From Opitutaceae bacterium (GTDB lineage: Bacteria; Verrucomicrobiota; Verrucomicrobiia; Opitutales; Opitutaceae), in the NCBI GenBank assembly GCA_014879845.1, contig JACSRI010000172.1:1-40259 (forward strand): a stretch of DNA of 40,259 nt, given 5' to 3'. Every line of letters begins with the position of its first letter. Positions within the stretch are counted from its first letter, which is position 1. The translations under genes were made by a program, and so were the position numbers. The notes under the pieces were generated by a model. The model did not search any database. It was given only the letters and a program-made list of their open reading frames with translations, and was not told where the DNA came from. Below, piece by piece: positions 26,321-35,347 of this stretch.

Positions 26321-27610
26321 TCAACGGGAAACCCGGCGCCACGCGGCGACGAACATGCCGTTGCCGCCGCTCTGCTGGGGTTCCCACGCGGCCTGGGCGA
26401 CCGGCGCGGCGCCGGGCGCAAACGGATCGGCGAAGGCCGCGGGCTCGAACTCCGGGTGTTTGTCGGCGAACGCCTCGGCCACGGCCGTGGTCTCGTCGCG
26501 CGTGAGCGTGCACACGGCGTAGACGAGCCGGCCGCCGGGCTTGATCGAGCCGGCGGCGGTGTCGAGCAGGCGCAGCTGGATCGCGGCGAGTTCGCGCACG
26601 TCGGCCGGGCCGGCGGTCCAGCGCGCGTGCGGATTGCGCTGCCAGGTGCCGACGCCGGAGCACGGCGCGTCGACGAGCACGCCGTCGAACTGCGTGCGCG
26701 TGGGCGGCCGGGCGCCGCCATCCCAGGCGACGGCGCGGTAGTTGAAGATCCCGGCGCGCGCGGCGCGGCGGCGGAGCACGGCGAGCCGCGCGGTCGAGCG
26801 GTCGCTGGCCCAGAGGAGGCCGCGGTTGTGCATGAGGTCGGCGAGGTGGAGCGTCTTGCCGCCCTCGCCGGCGCAGGCATCCCACCAGGTCTCGCCTGGA
26901 CGCGGGTGGCAGACAACACCGACGGCCTGCGAGGCGATATCCTGGATCTCGAAGCGTCCTTGATTGAAGGCCGCGGTGCGGAAGAGGTCGGACTCACCCG
27001 TGTAGCGTAGCGCGTCGGGCAGGGCGGGGGCCGCGCCGGCGCGGGCGCCGGGCAGGTGTGCGGCGAGTTCGCGGGCCTGACCCGGGCGGGCGCGCAGCCA
27101 GATCACCGGCTCGGCCTGGAGCGCACGCACGAAGGCCTCGCGCACTTCCATGTGCAGCCGCAACCAGCCGGGCACGGCGCCGTCGATCAGCGCGGCGGCA
27201 TCAAAACGTCCGGGCTCCGCGGCGTAGCGTTCCGCCAGTTCGAGCGTGCGCGCGAGCGTGTCGGATGCGGGCTCGGCCCCCTGCAGGAAACCGCGCCACC
27301 GGTACCAGCAGAACACCAGACGCGCGGTGACCGCCGCGGCGGCGGGCGCGAGGTGGGCATCGCGGAGCCGGGCCTTGAGCAGGCGGTCGGCCGGGACGGC
27401 CGCGTCCGCCGCCTCGAGCACGATATCGAGCGCGAGGGTCCCGGCCAGGGCGAGGTCGGCGTGGGCCGCCTCGCGCGGGTCCAGGAGCGGCGAGGAGCCC
27501 GGGGAGCGGTGCGAGCCGCGCTTGCCGGCGCGCGGGTGCCGGTCGCGGGTGCCGTGGGCACGCCCGCGGGCGGGGGCGGCATGGGCCTGGGAGAGGGAGC
27601 GTTTGCGCAT
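26321..27610 (-). CDS. RsmB/NOP2/Sun-family rRNA (cytosine-C5) methyltransferase
   Basis: A 429-residue SAM-dependent RNA m5C methyltransferase. The SAM loop is DACAGEGGKT (244-253), motif IV is DAPCSGVG (314-321) with the release Cys C317, and the catalytic Cys is C367 in YAVCTL. Residues about 48-140 are helical and may be a degenerate NusB-like RNA-binding domain; the first 45 residues are Arg/His-rich and low in complexity. The Met at 27610 gives this basic N-terminus; a longer frame upstream is unlikely to be coding. The rRNA target (RsmB or RsmF type) cannot be told. It is divergent from ndk. Confidence 0.9.
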   Translation of the reverse strand: MRKRSLSQAHAAPARGRAHGTRDRHPRAGKRGSHRSPGSSPLLDPREAAHADLALAGTLALDIVLEAADAAVPADRLLKARLRDAHLAPAAAAVTARLVFCWYRWRGFLQGAEPASDTLARTLELAERYAAEPGRFDAAALIDGAVPGWLRLHMEVREAFVRALQAEPVIWLRARPGQARELAAHLPGARAGAAPALPDALRYTGESDLFRTAAFNQGRFEIQDIASQAVGVVCHPRPGETWWDACAGEGGKTLHLADLMHNRGLLWASDRSTARLAVLRRRAARAGIFNYRAVAWDGGARPPTRTQFDGVLVDAPCSGVGTWQRNPHARWTAGPADVRELAAIQLRLLDTAAGSIKPGGRLVYAVCTLTRDETTAVAEAFADKHPEFEPAAFADPFAPGAAPVAQAAWEPQQSGGNGMFVAAWRRVSR

Positions 27611-27726
27611 CGGTGGCCCAGCAAACCGTGCCGTGCCCGCGCGGGCAAGCGCCGTGCCGCCGATTTCCCCCGCGCCATTCCATGCTTTCCTCCGGGCCGG
27701 GATTTCTCCCACCATCCGCGCCATCT

Positions 27727-28149
27727 ATGGCCAAGGAACGTTCTCTCATCATCTTCAAGCCTGACTGCATGGATAAGCGCCACGTCGGCGCCGTGCTCGC
27801 CCGTTTCGAGGCGGCCGGTTTCGACGTCATCGGCTGCAAGATGACCCGCCTGCAACCCGCGCAGCTGCGCGAACATTACGCGCACGTCGCCTCCAAACCC
27901 TTCTATCCCGACATCGAGACCTTCATGAGCCGCCGTCCGGTCATCGTGATGGCGCTCGAGGGCGAGGGCGTGGTCAACAAGGTCCGCGACCTGCTCGGGC
28001 CGACCGACTCAAAGAAGGCCGCCAAGGGCACGATCCGTGGCGACTTCGGCACGGATATGATGGTCAACGTGTGCCACGCCTCCGACAGCCCGGCCAACGG
28101 CCTGGCCGAGATCGCGCGCTTCTTTGCTCCGGGCGAGATCTTCGCCTGA
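27727..28149 (+). CDS. ndk: Nucleoside diphosphate kinase
   Basis: A 140-residue enzyme that transfers the gamma-phosphate between NTPs and NDPs through a phosphohistidine. The N-terminal ERSLIIFKPD (residues 4-13), the RGDFGTD segment (104-110) and catalytic H117 in NVCHASDSP match the family exactly, including the position of the His. Length is normal. The leader CCATCCGCGCCATCT before ATG is pyrimidine-rich and lacks a Shine-Dalgarno. It is divergent from the methyltransferase gene across 116 nt. Confidence 0.98.
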   Translation: MAKERSLIIFKPDCMDKRHVGAVLARFEAAGFDVIGCKMTRLQPAQLREHYAHVASKPFYPDIETFMSRRPVIVMALEGEGVVNKVRDLLGPTDSKKAAKGTIRGDFGTDMMVNVCHASDSPANGLAEIARFFAPGEIFA

Positions 28150-28163
28150 GCCTTCCGACCCTG

Positions 28164-28217
28164 GGGCGCCACGGCGCCCTCGACGACCCGGCTCCGCGCG
28201 ACGGTGCCGGGTCGTCG
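28164..28217 (+). terminator. Tandem hairpins after ndk, possible terminator without a U-tract
   Basis: Two inverted repeats follow the ndk stop. The first is GGGCGCC (28164-28170) with GGCGCCC (28173-28179) around only 2 nt, so the real loop must be wider. The second is a perfect 12-bp stem, CGACGACCCGGC (28181-28192) with GCCGGGTCGTCG (28206-28217), around 13 nt. No T-run follows, so intrinsic termination is uncertain; mRNA 3'-end protection is another option. Confidence 0.45.
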
Positions 28218-28313
28218 CGTCTCCGTGATGGCCGATGCGGGCCGCGCGGCAGGGGACGATGGGGTGCGGCCCTCCGCTTGACGCCGCCGGCCGCTCGGTC
28301 AGCGTGGGGCCTG

Positions 28314-29273
28314 ATGAGACGAGTGTTGCTTCTTGGGTCGGTCCTCGCCGCCGCGCTATCGCACGGGCCTGGACTGCAGGCCGCAGTCATGACGGTGCAG
28401 TTGAAGAACGGCGCCGAGATCGTCGGCGAAGTGCTCGACCGGCGCACCGAGCGCGTCGTCGTCGACCTGGGTTTCACGGTTGTATCCATCCCGGCCGGAG
28501 AGATCGTGCGTATCGTCGCGCGCGGTGCCGATCAGCCCGAGCGGGACAGTTCCTCGGGCGATGCGCTTTTTCGCACCGCGGTCAATCCGCAGGTCGCCAC
28601 CGTGCAGGAAAACGTCGCGCGCCTTGCGGCTGCGGTTGTCCAGATCCGCACACCCTCGGGTCTGGGCTCGGGGTTTGTCATCCATCCCGACGGCTACGTG
28701 GTGACCAACGAGCACGTGATCGCGGGTGAATACGAGATCACGGTCACGGTCTACGAGCGCGCGGGTGACGCCATGGAAAAGGCGCAGTTCACCGACGTGC
28801 GCATCCTCGCGCTCGACCCGCGCCTCGACCTCGCCCTGCTCAAGATCGAGAGTTCGGAAAAGCGCCCCTTCGTCTCGGTGCCGGTCGGCGAATCGCAAGT
28901 CATCGAGGGTGGTGAGACGGTGTTCGCCATCGGCAGCCCGCTCGGTCTCGAACGCACCGTCAGCCAGGGCATCGTCAGTCTCAAGAACCGCCCGCTCGGC
29001 GGCCAGCTCTACATCCAGACCACGACGCAGATCAACCCCGGCAACTCCGGCGGACCGCTCTTCAATCTCCGCGGCGAAGTCGTCGGCGTGAACAACATGA
29101 AGGCCATGATGGTCGGCGTGGAGGGCGTGAATTTCGCGATCCCGTCCGCCACGCTCAAGGCCTTCCTGCGCAACCGCGACGCCTTCGCCTTCGACACGCG
29201 CAATCCCAACGCCGGGTTTCGCTATCTCGAGCCGCCGCGCCCCGCGCGCGCGCCCAAGCCCGAGGCCGAGTGA
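28314..29273 (+). CDS. Exported trypsin-like (S1C, DegP/HtrA-type) serine protease without PDZ
   Basis: A 319-residue protein with a signal peptide (MRRVLLLGSVLAAAL, cleavage near residue 24). Residues about 27-70 form a small beta-rich, Sm/SH3-like segment (QLKNGAEIVGEV...IPAGEIVRI). The protease domain (about 95-290) has a complete triad: H134 in TNEHVI, D172 in RLDLALL and S245 in NPGNSGGPL. The end is Pro/Arg-rich and no PDZ domain follows, unlike DegP or DegS. It probably acts in the periplasm on misfolded or specific substrates. Two more exported proteins follow on the same strand, so it may be part of an envelope cluster. Start Met at 28314 is set by the signal peptide. Confidence 0.92.
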   Translation: MRRVLLLGSVLAAALSHGPGLQAAVMTVQLKNGAEIVGEVLDRRTERVVVDLGFTVVSIPAGEIVRIVARGADQPERDSSSGDALFRTAVNPQVATVQENVARLAAAVVQIRTPSGLGSGFVIHPDGYVVTNEHVIAGEYEITVTVYERAGDAMEKAQFTDVRILALDPRLDLALLKIESSEKRPFVSVPVGESQVIEGGETVFAIGSPLGLERTVSQGIVSLKNRPLGGQLYIQTTTQINPGNSGGPLFNLRGEVVGVNNMKAMMVGVEGVNFAIPSATLKAFLRNRDAFAFDTRNPNAGFRYLEPPRPARAPKPEAE

Positions 29274-29486
29274 ACGTGCGCCTGGCGCGGCCCGCCTCTC
29301 CCGGCTCGTCTGTGGCGGGCGGCGCGGGAACAAGGTCGACCTTCGCGGCAGAGGCGTTTGCCTATCGTGTCGTGTGCCCTGACTGTGCGACCGCTCCTCT
29401 CCTCGATGCGGGGCCGTGCGGTTTTCACGACTTACGCATCGCCGACCTTTTCCCACATGTCTTCGGTTGAACGCACCGTGCCCTCT

Positions 29487-31331
29487 ATGACGACCCGCCT
29501 CTTCCTCGGACTGGCTGCTCTCGCTGCCGTCGCCGTCGCGCCGTTCGGTCTCTCCGCCGCACCGCAGCTCACCTCCATCGTGCCGGCGAGCGCGCCGGTC
29601 GTGCTACACGTCCGCAGCATGGCCGACCTGCGCGCGAGCTGGAAGGGCACGAGCTTCGCCCGCGCATGGGAAGACCCCGAGATCCGCAAGTTCTTCGGCC
29701 CGACCATCGACGCGATGAACGACCCGGAGAACGGGCCGTTCGCCTCCATCCAGCGGGACACCGGCATGGAGCCCGATGACTTTTTTGCGCTGTTCAGTGG
29801 CGAGGCGATCCTCGCGGTCAAGGACATCGGGCCGTACTTCCGGGACGAGGAGGATGAGAACCCCCAGCTCCTCATCGCCGTCGAGTGTGGGCCCGCCATG
29901 GCCAAGATCCTCGAGATGCTCGAGCGCGCCGCGAGCGCCACGGGCGAGAAAGGCGGCAAGGAGGTCACCGAGGAGTTCCAGGGCGAGACGCTCCACATCA
30001 CCATGAACCCGTCGGAGGACGAGGCCGCGCCGCCGACCGAAGGTGAGGCCTGGGCCATCGTCGACGGCATCTTCCTCGTGGCCGAACCCAAGTCCGTGCT
30101 CCAGGAGGCGATCGTCGCCATCAAAAAGGGCGGCACGGCCAACCCGCTCGCCGACCACCCCGCGTTTGTCTCGCTGTACCGGAATTCTCCCGACACGCAC
30201 ATGGTCATGCACCTCGGCCTCGACGGCATCATGGCCGGCGTGACGGGCATGCTCGAGAGCACCGCCGGAATGACCGACCCCGACGGCAACCCGGTCGGCC
30301 CCGCCGCCACGCTCGCGCAGATGGGACTCACGCCGCAGGGCCTGTTTCGCACGCTCGGCCTCGACGCGCTCCAGAGCCTCGACCTGTCCGTCGCGTTTCG
30401 CGAGCGCGGCACCGTGGTCGAGGGCGACCTCGCGTGGACGGAGCAGCGCGGCCTGCTGCGCATGGCCGCGGTCGGCGAGCCGCCCGTGCCCCGGCTGCCG
30501 TTTGTCCCCGACTCGTGGGTACTTGCCGGCGTGGATCTCGTGAGTGTTCGCGACGCCTACGCCGCGCTCATGACCACGCTCGCCGACGTGAGTCCCGAGT
30601 TCGAGGCCAAGGCGCGCGCCCAGGTCAAGAACACCGGCGCGCAGCTGGGCATCGACGTCGAGCGCGACTTCATCGGCAGCCTCGGCGACACCATGGTGGC
30701 CGGCTACGCCGTGCCTCCCGGTCCGGAGGAGCCCGGCCGCCCGCTCGACCAATTTATCGCCATCTCGCTGTCCAATCCCGACGCCTTCCGCACCTCCGTC
30801 GACGCGATCTTCAACCGGCTGCCGTTCGGGCGCCTGCTGCAGTCGCGCGAGTACCTCGGCGAGACCATCCGCACCATCGCCATCCCGCGCGGCAAGGCGT
30901 TCTCCTTCGCCATCACCCGCGGGTATTTCCTCCTCTCCATCGGCAGTCCGGCGATGGTCGAGTCCGCCATCCAGGGCATGCAGGAGGGTTCGGCCGCCAA
31001 GCCTTTCTGGAAGAAGCCGGAGGTCGTGAAGGCGCTCGACGCCCTGCCCGACGGCGCCAGCTCGGTTCTCGTCGCCGACCTCGGCCGCGTCATGGGCCTG
31101 GCCGTGGACTTCCTCGTCGAGAACACCGCCAAGGCCCGCGCCGCCGCCGAGGCCGCCGCGGATGCGGAGGTCGAGGGCGTCGAGCCCGCCACCACGATGC
31201 CCATCCTCGTCGATCCGTCCGCGCGGCCCTCCGCCGAGACGATCGCCAAGTACTGGACGATGATGTCCCGCGGCCTCTACCGCACCAAGCATGGCTTCCA
31301 CCTCATCCTCACCTTCGAAAACGGCCGCTGA
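29487..31331 (+). CDS. Exported protein of unknown function (614 residues)
   Basis: I do not recognise a named function. A signal peptide is clear (MTTRLFLGLAALAAVAVAPF, cleavage near 27). The mature part is a soluble alpha/beta-looking protein, with an early VPASAPVVLHVRSMADLRASW pattern divided over residues about 33-52 that recalls the DUF3352-type exported proteins of Planctomycetes and Verrucomicrobia; this likeness is loose. An Ala/Glu-rich helical stretch lies near residues 545-570. The upstream leader ends GTGCCCTCT before ATG with no Shine-Dalgarno. The 3' end overlaps the VCBS gene by 41 nt, so the two are probably cotranscribed. Possible roles include a periplasmic or outer-surface binding protein. 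Confidence 0.85.
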   Translation: MTTRLFLGLAALAAVAVAPFGLSAAPQLTSIVPASAPVVLHVRSMADLRASWKGTSFARAWEDPEIRKFFGPTIDAMNDPENGPFASIQRDTGMEPDDFFALFSGEAILAVKDIGPYFRDEEDENPQLLIAVECGPAMAKILEMLERAASATGEKGGKEVTEEFQGETLHITMNPSEDEAAPPTEGEAWAIVDGIFLVAEPKSVLQEAIVAIKKGGTANPLADHPAFVSLYRNSPDTHMVMHLGLDGIMAGVTGMLESTAGMTDPDGNPVGPAATLAQMGLTPQGLFRTLGLDALQSLDLSVAFRERGTVVEGDLAWTEQRGLLRMAAVGEPPVPRLPFVPDSWVLAGVDLVSVRDAYAALMTTLADVSPEFEAKARAQVKNTGAQLGIDVERDFIGSLGDTMVAGYAVPPGPEEPGRPLDQFIAISLSNPDAFRTSVDAIFNRLPFGRLLQSREYLGETIRTIAIPRGKAFSFAITRGYFLLSIGSPAMVESAIQGMQEGSAAKPFWKKPEVVKALDALPDGASSVLVADLGRVMGLAVDFLVENTAKARAAAEAAADAEVEGVEPATTMPILVDPSARPSAETIAKYWTMMSRGLYRTKHGFHLILTFENGR

Positions 31332-33645
31332 CCGCCGCTCCCGGTCCGGGCTGCTCCTCGCCTGCACGATCGCGGCGCTTGCCAGCCCCGGGGCGACGAC
31401 GGGCGCCGAGGAGTTGCCGCCGCCGGTCCTCAACCGGCCCGAGGTCATCAAGCTCGACTGGAACACGCGCGGCATCATCGCACCCGATCTCGACGGCGAC
31501 GGCCGCCACGACCTCGCTCTCATCAACAACGACCGCTCCCGCATCGAGCTGTTGTATCAGCGTCCCCCCGACGGCCAGCCCCGCACTGCGCCGCGCCGCG
31601 TCGTCACCAACCGCTGGGAGCCCGAGCTCGAGGACGCGCGCTTTGACAAGCGCCCGCTCACGACCGGCATCACCCTCTTCGACCTGGCTGCGGGCGACCT
31701 CAACGGCGACGGCCGGGCCGACCTGGTCTACACCGGCGACCCCGACGTCCTCACCATCCGCTATCAGGCCGCCGACGGCTCCTGGGACGACAAGCGCGTC
31801 CTCGATCTCGGCAAGCCCCTGCAGTTCCTCACCACGCTCAAGATCACCGACCTTGACGCGGACAAGCGCAACGACCTCGTCGTGATCCTGCAGAAGGAGC
31901 TCGTCGTCCTCCGGCAGGACACCCGCGGGCAGCTCGGCGTGCCCGAGCGTTACGCGCTCGCCGACGAGCCGTGCTGGTCGCTCGACGAGACCGACCTCAA
32001 CGGCGACGGCCGCCGTGACCTCGTCTACATGGTCAGCGGACGCCGCGATGGCCTCCGTGCGCGACTCCAGCAGCCGGATACGACGTTCGGACCGGAGCTC
32101 CCCTACCGCATCGAGATCGCGCGCTCCACCTTCCAGAAGATCCCGCGCGGTGAGGGCAAGTCGCCCGGCTTCGCCTACGTGCAGAACCAGACCGCGATGC
32201 TCCATGTCGTCGCGCTCGAGCCCGGCGCGGCCGACTCCGGCGGGCTCGGCTCGCTCAAGCCGCGTGTCTACTCGCTCGCGGCCGTCGCCAAGACCCCGCC
32301 GGCCTACGCGGCGGCCGACGTCGACGGCGACGGGCGCCTCGACCTGGCCATCGCCGCAGCCGACAGCGCGCAGCTCTTTGTCCATTTCCAGAACAGCGCG
32401 GGCGAACTGGGCGAGGGCCGGCCGTTCCCGTCGTTGCCCGACGGGCGTGCGCTCGCCGCCGCCGATTGGGATGGCGACGGCCGGGCCGAGCTCTTCGTCG
32501 CCAGCCCGAAGGAGCAGACCGTCGGCACCGCTCGATTCACCTCGGGCGGGCGCCTCAGCTACCCGCAGCCGCTTGCGGTGAAGGGCAAGCCGGTCGCGCT
32601 CGATGCCGGAACTCTCACCGCCGGCGGGAGAGTGGCGCTCGCCGTCGCCGTGGAGGAGGGCGGCAAGCGCCGCATCGATTTTCTCGAGCGCGGTGACGGA
32701 ACCGGCAGCGTTTTCGCCTCGGTCGAACTCGCCGGCCTCAAGACCGATCCGCGCGCCATCCGCCTCCTCGACGCCAACCAGGACGGGCGACTCGATCTCG
32801 CGGTCTTCGTTCCCTTCGAGCCCATGCGTCTGCTCGTTCAGGACGCCGCCGGCTCGTTCGCCGACATCTCGGGCACGCCCGGCTACCGCAAGGGCCTGGT
32901 CGACAGCCTCGATCCCGCGGCGCTGTCGCTCGCGGACACCGACGGCGACGGCAAGGCCGAGATGCTCGTCGCGGGCGCGGGTTACGCTCGCGTGCTCCGT
33001 CTCGATGCCGCGGGTACGCTCCAGGTCGTCGACCAGTTCAACGCCCGCGAGCCGTCCTCCGAGGTCGCCGCGACCTTCGCGGTCGACGCCGACGGCGACG
33101 GCACGCGCGAGATCGTCCTGCTGGACCGCAAGGCCGACCAGTTCCAGGTCCTGCGGCGCAACGCGCAGGGCGTGTTCATCTTTGCCGACGCGGTGCCCGT
33201 GAGCCGGATCGACCTCGTCGGGACCCTGCAGATCGACCTCAACAAGGACGGCCGCGACGACCTCCTCCTCTTTGGCAAGGATCGCTTCTGGTCGGTGCCG
33301 ATCGGCGCGCCCGATTTCGGGGTCGACACGCTCCTTACCTACGAGACCGACCTCAAGAACGTGTCCTACGAAGATGTTGCCTCCGGCGACCTCAACGGCG
33401 ACGGCGTGAGCGACTTTGTCATGATCGACCCGCGTGCGAACCTCATCGAGGTGCTCGTGCGCGACGGCTTCACAGTGAAGAGCGCGCTCCATTTCCGCGT
33501 CTTCGAGGCCGACCCTCACGCCCAAAAGCGCGGCGGGCAGAACGCCGAGCCGCGCGAGACGCTCGTGGCGGACGTCACCGGCGACGGGAAAAACGATCTC
33601 GTGCTCCTGGTGCACGATCGCGTGCTGGTCTATCCGTCGGAGTAG
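31291..33645 (+). CDS. Exported FG-GAP/VCBS-repeat beta-propeller protein
   Basis: A 784-residue protein with an N-terminal signal peptide (basic DRRSRS then GLLLACTIAALA, cleavage near 38). At least eight repeats carry the Asp-rich calcium-binding pattern DxDGDG or DLNGDG, for example PDLDGDGRHD, GDLNGDGRADL, TDLNGDGRRDL, ADVDGDGRLDL, ADWDGDGRAEL, ADTDGDGKAEM, VDADGDGTREI and DLNKDGRDDL. This is the FG-GAP/VCBS integrin-like propeller, usually one or two seven-blade rings, involved in surface binding. No catalytic domain or C-terminal sorting signal is seen. The ATG at 31291 lies within the preceding gene (41-nt overlap), an unusually long overlap. The partner or ligand is unknown. Confidence 0.92.
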   Translation: MASTSSSPSKTAADRRSRSGLLLACTIAALASPGATTGAEELPPPVLNRPEVIKLDWNTRGIIAPDLDGDGRHDLALINNDRSRIELLYQRPPDGQPRTAPRRVVTNRWEPELEDARFDKRPLTTGITLFDLAAGDLNGDGRADLVYTGDPDVLTIRYQAADGSWDDKRVLDLGKPLQFLTTLKITDLDADKRNDLVVILQKELVVLRQDTRGQLGVPERYALADEPCWSLDETDLNGDGRRDLVYMVSGRRDGLRARLQQPDTTFGPELPYRIEIARSTFQKIPRGEGKSPGFAYVQNQTAMLHVVALEPGAADSGGLGSLKPRVYSLAAVAKTPPAYAAADVDGDGRLDLAIAAADSAQLFVHFQNSAGELGEGRPFPSLPDGRALAAADWDGDGRAELFVASPKEQTVGTARFTSGGRLSYPQPLAVKGKPVALDAGTLTAGGRVALAVAVEEGGKRRIDFLERGDGTGSVFASVELAGLKTDPRAIRLLDANQDGRLDLAVFVPFEPMRLLVQDAAGSFADISGTPGYRKGLVDSLDPAALSLADTDGDGKAEMLVAGAGYARVLRLDAAGTLQVVDQFNAREPSSEVAATFAVDADGDGTREIVLLDRKADQFQVLRRNAQGVFIFADAVPVSRIDLVGTLQIDLNKDGRDDLLLFGKDRFWSVPIGAPDFGVDTLLTYETDLKNVSYEDVASGDLNGDGVSDFVMIDPRANLIEVLVRDGFTVKSALHFRVFEADPHAQKRGGQNAEPRETLVADVTGDGKNDLVLLVHDRVLVYPSE

Positions 33646-34009
33646 ACGGTCGCTGGCACGAGCGGGCCGGGAGGCGCGCCTCGGACGGTGCGGGAGCCGC
33701 GGCACGGGTTCGCCAGCGTTCACCCGCCGCCCCTGGCAGCGTGTACCCCGGCTCGAGCGCCGGCGAATGGTGGTCCATGGTTCGCGTGTCGGCGGTGGGT
33801 GAGCGACTCGAGGCTGGAATGGACGTCGCCCTGGAGTCAACGGTGCCGGTCGCCGTCCGGCGCGCCGCCGCCGATGGAGCTGTGGAGTCGATCGGCTGCG
33901 AATCCTCGGACCCGATCCTGTTGCGACTCGCCTCGAGACGATTCAGCGGCATCGTGGTGCCCGGCGAGGCTGCCTGTCACGCCACTCGCCCGCCTCCCGC
34001 TTTTCCCAC
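33646..34009. other. Intergenic region, possible small ORF only
   Basis: These 364 nt separate the VCBS gene from the DUF2157 gene. A 90-codon frame (GTG at 33741, stop 34011-34013) would overlap the DUF2157 start as ATGA. Its product has no recognisable domain, and its Pro-rich end looks non-coding, so I do not call it. The last 19 nt are 16/19 pyrimidines. No terminator or promoter could be seen by eye. Confidence 0.5.
33991..34009 (+). promoter_or_regulatory. Pyrimidine-rich leader before the DUF2157 start
   Basis: The bases directly before ATG at 34010 are CGCCTCCCGCTTTTCCCAC, 16 of 19 pyrimidines. There is no Shine-Dalgarno in the 20 nt upstream. It supports the chosen start only by resemblance to the other leaders in this window. 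Confidence 0.35.
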
Positions 34010-35347
34010 ATGAGCAAGGAACACCGCTGGCTCGCCGCCGAGATCGACCGCTGGGTCGCGGACGGCGTGATCACCCCGGAGCAGGGTGCGGTGTTGCGTG
34101 CGCGCCACCCGGTGCCCGCGGAGTCCGCGGCGGCGGGCTTCTCGTGGGGTCTCATCGTCTTTTTTGCGCTCGGCGCGATCGTGGTCGGCCTCGGCGTCGT
34201 GCTGCTCTTCGCGTACAACTGGGCGTTCATCCCCAAGGTCGGCAAGCTCGCCATCGTCTTCGGCGCGATCGTGGCGGCGCACGGCGCCGGTGTGTATTTT
34301 CGACTGAAGGCGGATTGGCGATCGATGCTCGGCGAAGGCCTCCTCGTGCTCGGCACGATGTTGTTTGGCGCGGGCATCTGGCTCGTCGCCCAGATCTACA
34401 ATATCGACGAGCACTTCCCGACGGGTTTTCTCGTGTGGGGACTCGGGGCGCTTGCGCTCGCATGGGCCATCCCGTCGATCGCGCAAGCCATCGTCGCGAC
34501 GATCGTGCTCACGATCTGGGGCGCCGTCGAGGTGCTCGAGTTTGGCCAGGCGGTCGACTGGGCCACGTTGCTGATGATCGGCGGCCTCGGGACGCTGGTG
34601 TGGCGGCTGCGTTCAGCCGTGCTCACGGCCGTCGTGCTGGCCGGACTCTATGTGCACATCCTGACCAACGCCGCGCACTGGGGCGGCGCGGGCACGGCGT
34701 TCGTCGTGGCCATGGCGCTGTCCACCGCGATGATCGCGCTCGGCACGCTCGTGCGCGGCGGGTCGCCGATGCCGCGGAGCGCGGGCGCCGTGATGCGGTT
34801 TTTTGGGCTCACGGGTTTTTTGTTCTGTGCCTATGTGCTGAGCTTCGGCGACGTGGCGGACGATGTCCTGCGCAGCACGCTTCGCATGCGTGAATCCGCC
34901 GCCCTTGAGACGGCCTATCGGTGGACGATGTGCGCCCTCGCCCTCGGGGCGTGGGTCGCCGTCTTCGGGCGCAACGCCCGGGCCGGGCGCCGGCTCGGCG
35001 AGACCGAGCAGTGGTTTTACCCGCTCGGGCTCATCGCGGTGTTCGGGATGACGGTCGCCGGATTCTACGAAGGCGAGGTGCTCCTCGCGGTGATCTTCAA
35101 CCTCGTTCTCCTCGGCGTATCGGGGCTGTGGATCGTGCGGGGCTGTCGCGAGGGCCGGCTCCGGTCCGTCGTGCTCGGCTCGATCATCCTCGGGTTGCTT
35201 GTTTTCGCGCGCTATTTCGACCTGTTCGACAGCCTGGCGGCTCGCGGTTTGGCCTTCCTGCTCTTCGGCGGCGCGTTGTTTGCCGAAGGTTTCTTCTATC
35301 GCAAGATGCGGCAGACCGGCGGTGAAACGGCGGGAGGTGTGCGATGA
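34010..35347 (+). CDS. DUF2157 membrane protein
   Basis: A 445-residue protein with an N-terminal cytoplasmic helical segment (about 1-40, EIDRWVADGVITPEQGAVLR) and then about twelve or more hydrophobic helices to the C-terminus. The start pattern, with LFAYNWAFIPKVGKLAI and LVAQIYNIDEHFPTGF, is that of the DUF2157 family (residues about 1-190). Function is unknown for the family. The stop overlaps the GDYXXLXY gene by 4 nt (ATGA), and these two domains are known to occur together, so they likely work as one membrane unit. Confidence 0.9.
   Translation: MSKEHRWLAAEIDRWVADGVITPEQGAVLRARHPVPAESAAAGFSWGLIVFFALGAIVVGLGVVLLFAYNWAFIPKVGKLAIVFGAIVAAHGAGVYFRLKADWRSMLGEGLLVLGTMLFGAGIWLVAQIYNIDEHFPTGFLVWGLGALALAWAIPSIAQAIVATIVLTIWGAVEVLEFGQAVDWATLLMIGGLGTLVWRLRSAVLTAVVLAGLYVHILTNAAHWGGAGTAFVVAMALSTAMIALGTLVRGGSPMPRSAGAVMRFFGLTGFLFCAYVLSFGDVADDVLRSTLRMRESAALETAYRWTMCALALGAWVAVFGRNARAGRRLGETEQWFYPLGLIAVFGMTVAGFYEGEVLLAVIFNLVLLGVSGLWIVRGCREGRLRSVVLGSIILGLLVFARYFDLFDSLAARGLAFLLFGGALFAEGFFYRKMRQTGGETAGGVR

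Noticed and set aside
31309-33840. An 843-codon open frame on the minus strand
   Set aside because: It is antisense to the VCBS gene. Its repeats mirror the Asp-rich repeats of the true protein.
33741-34013. A 90-codon plus-strand frame overlapping the DUF2157 start by ATGA
   Set aside because: The overlap is tempting, but the product has no known domain, mixed composition and a Pro-rich tail, with a rare GTG start. Comparison with related genomes would decide.
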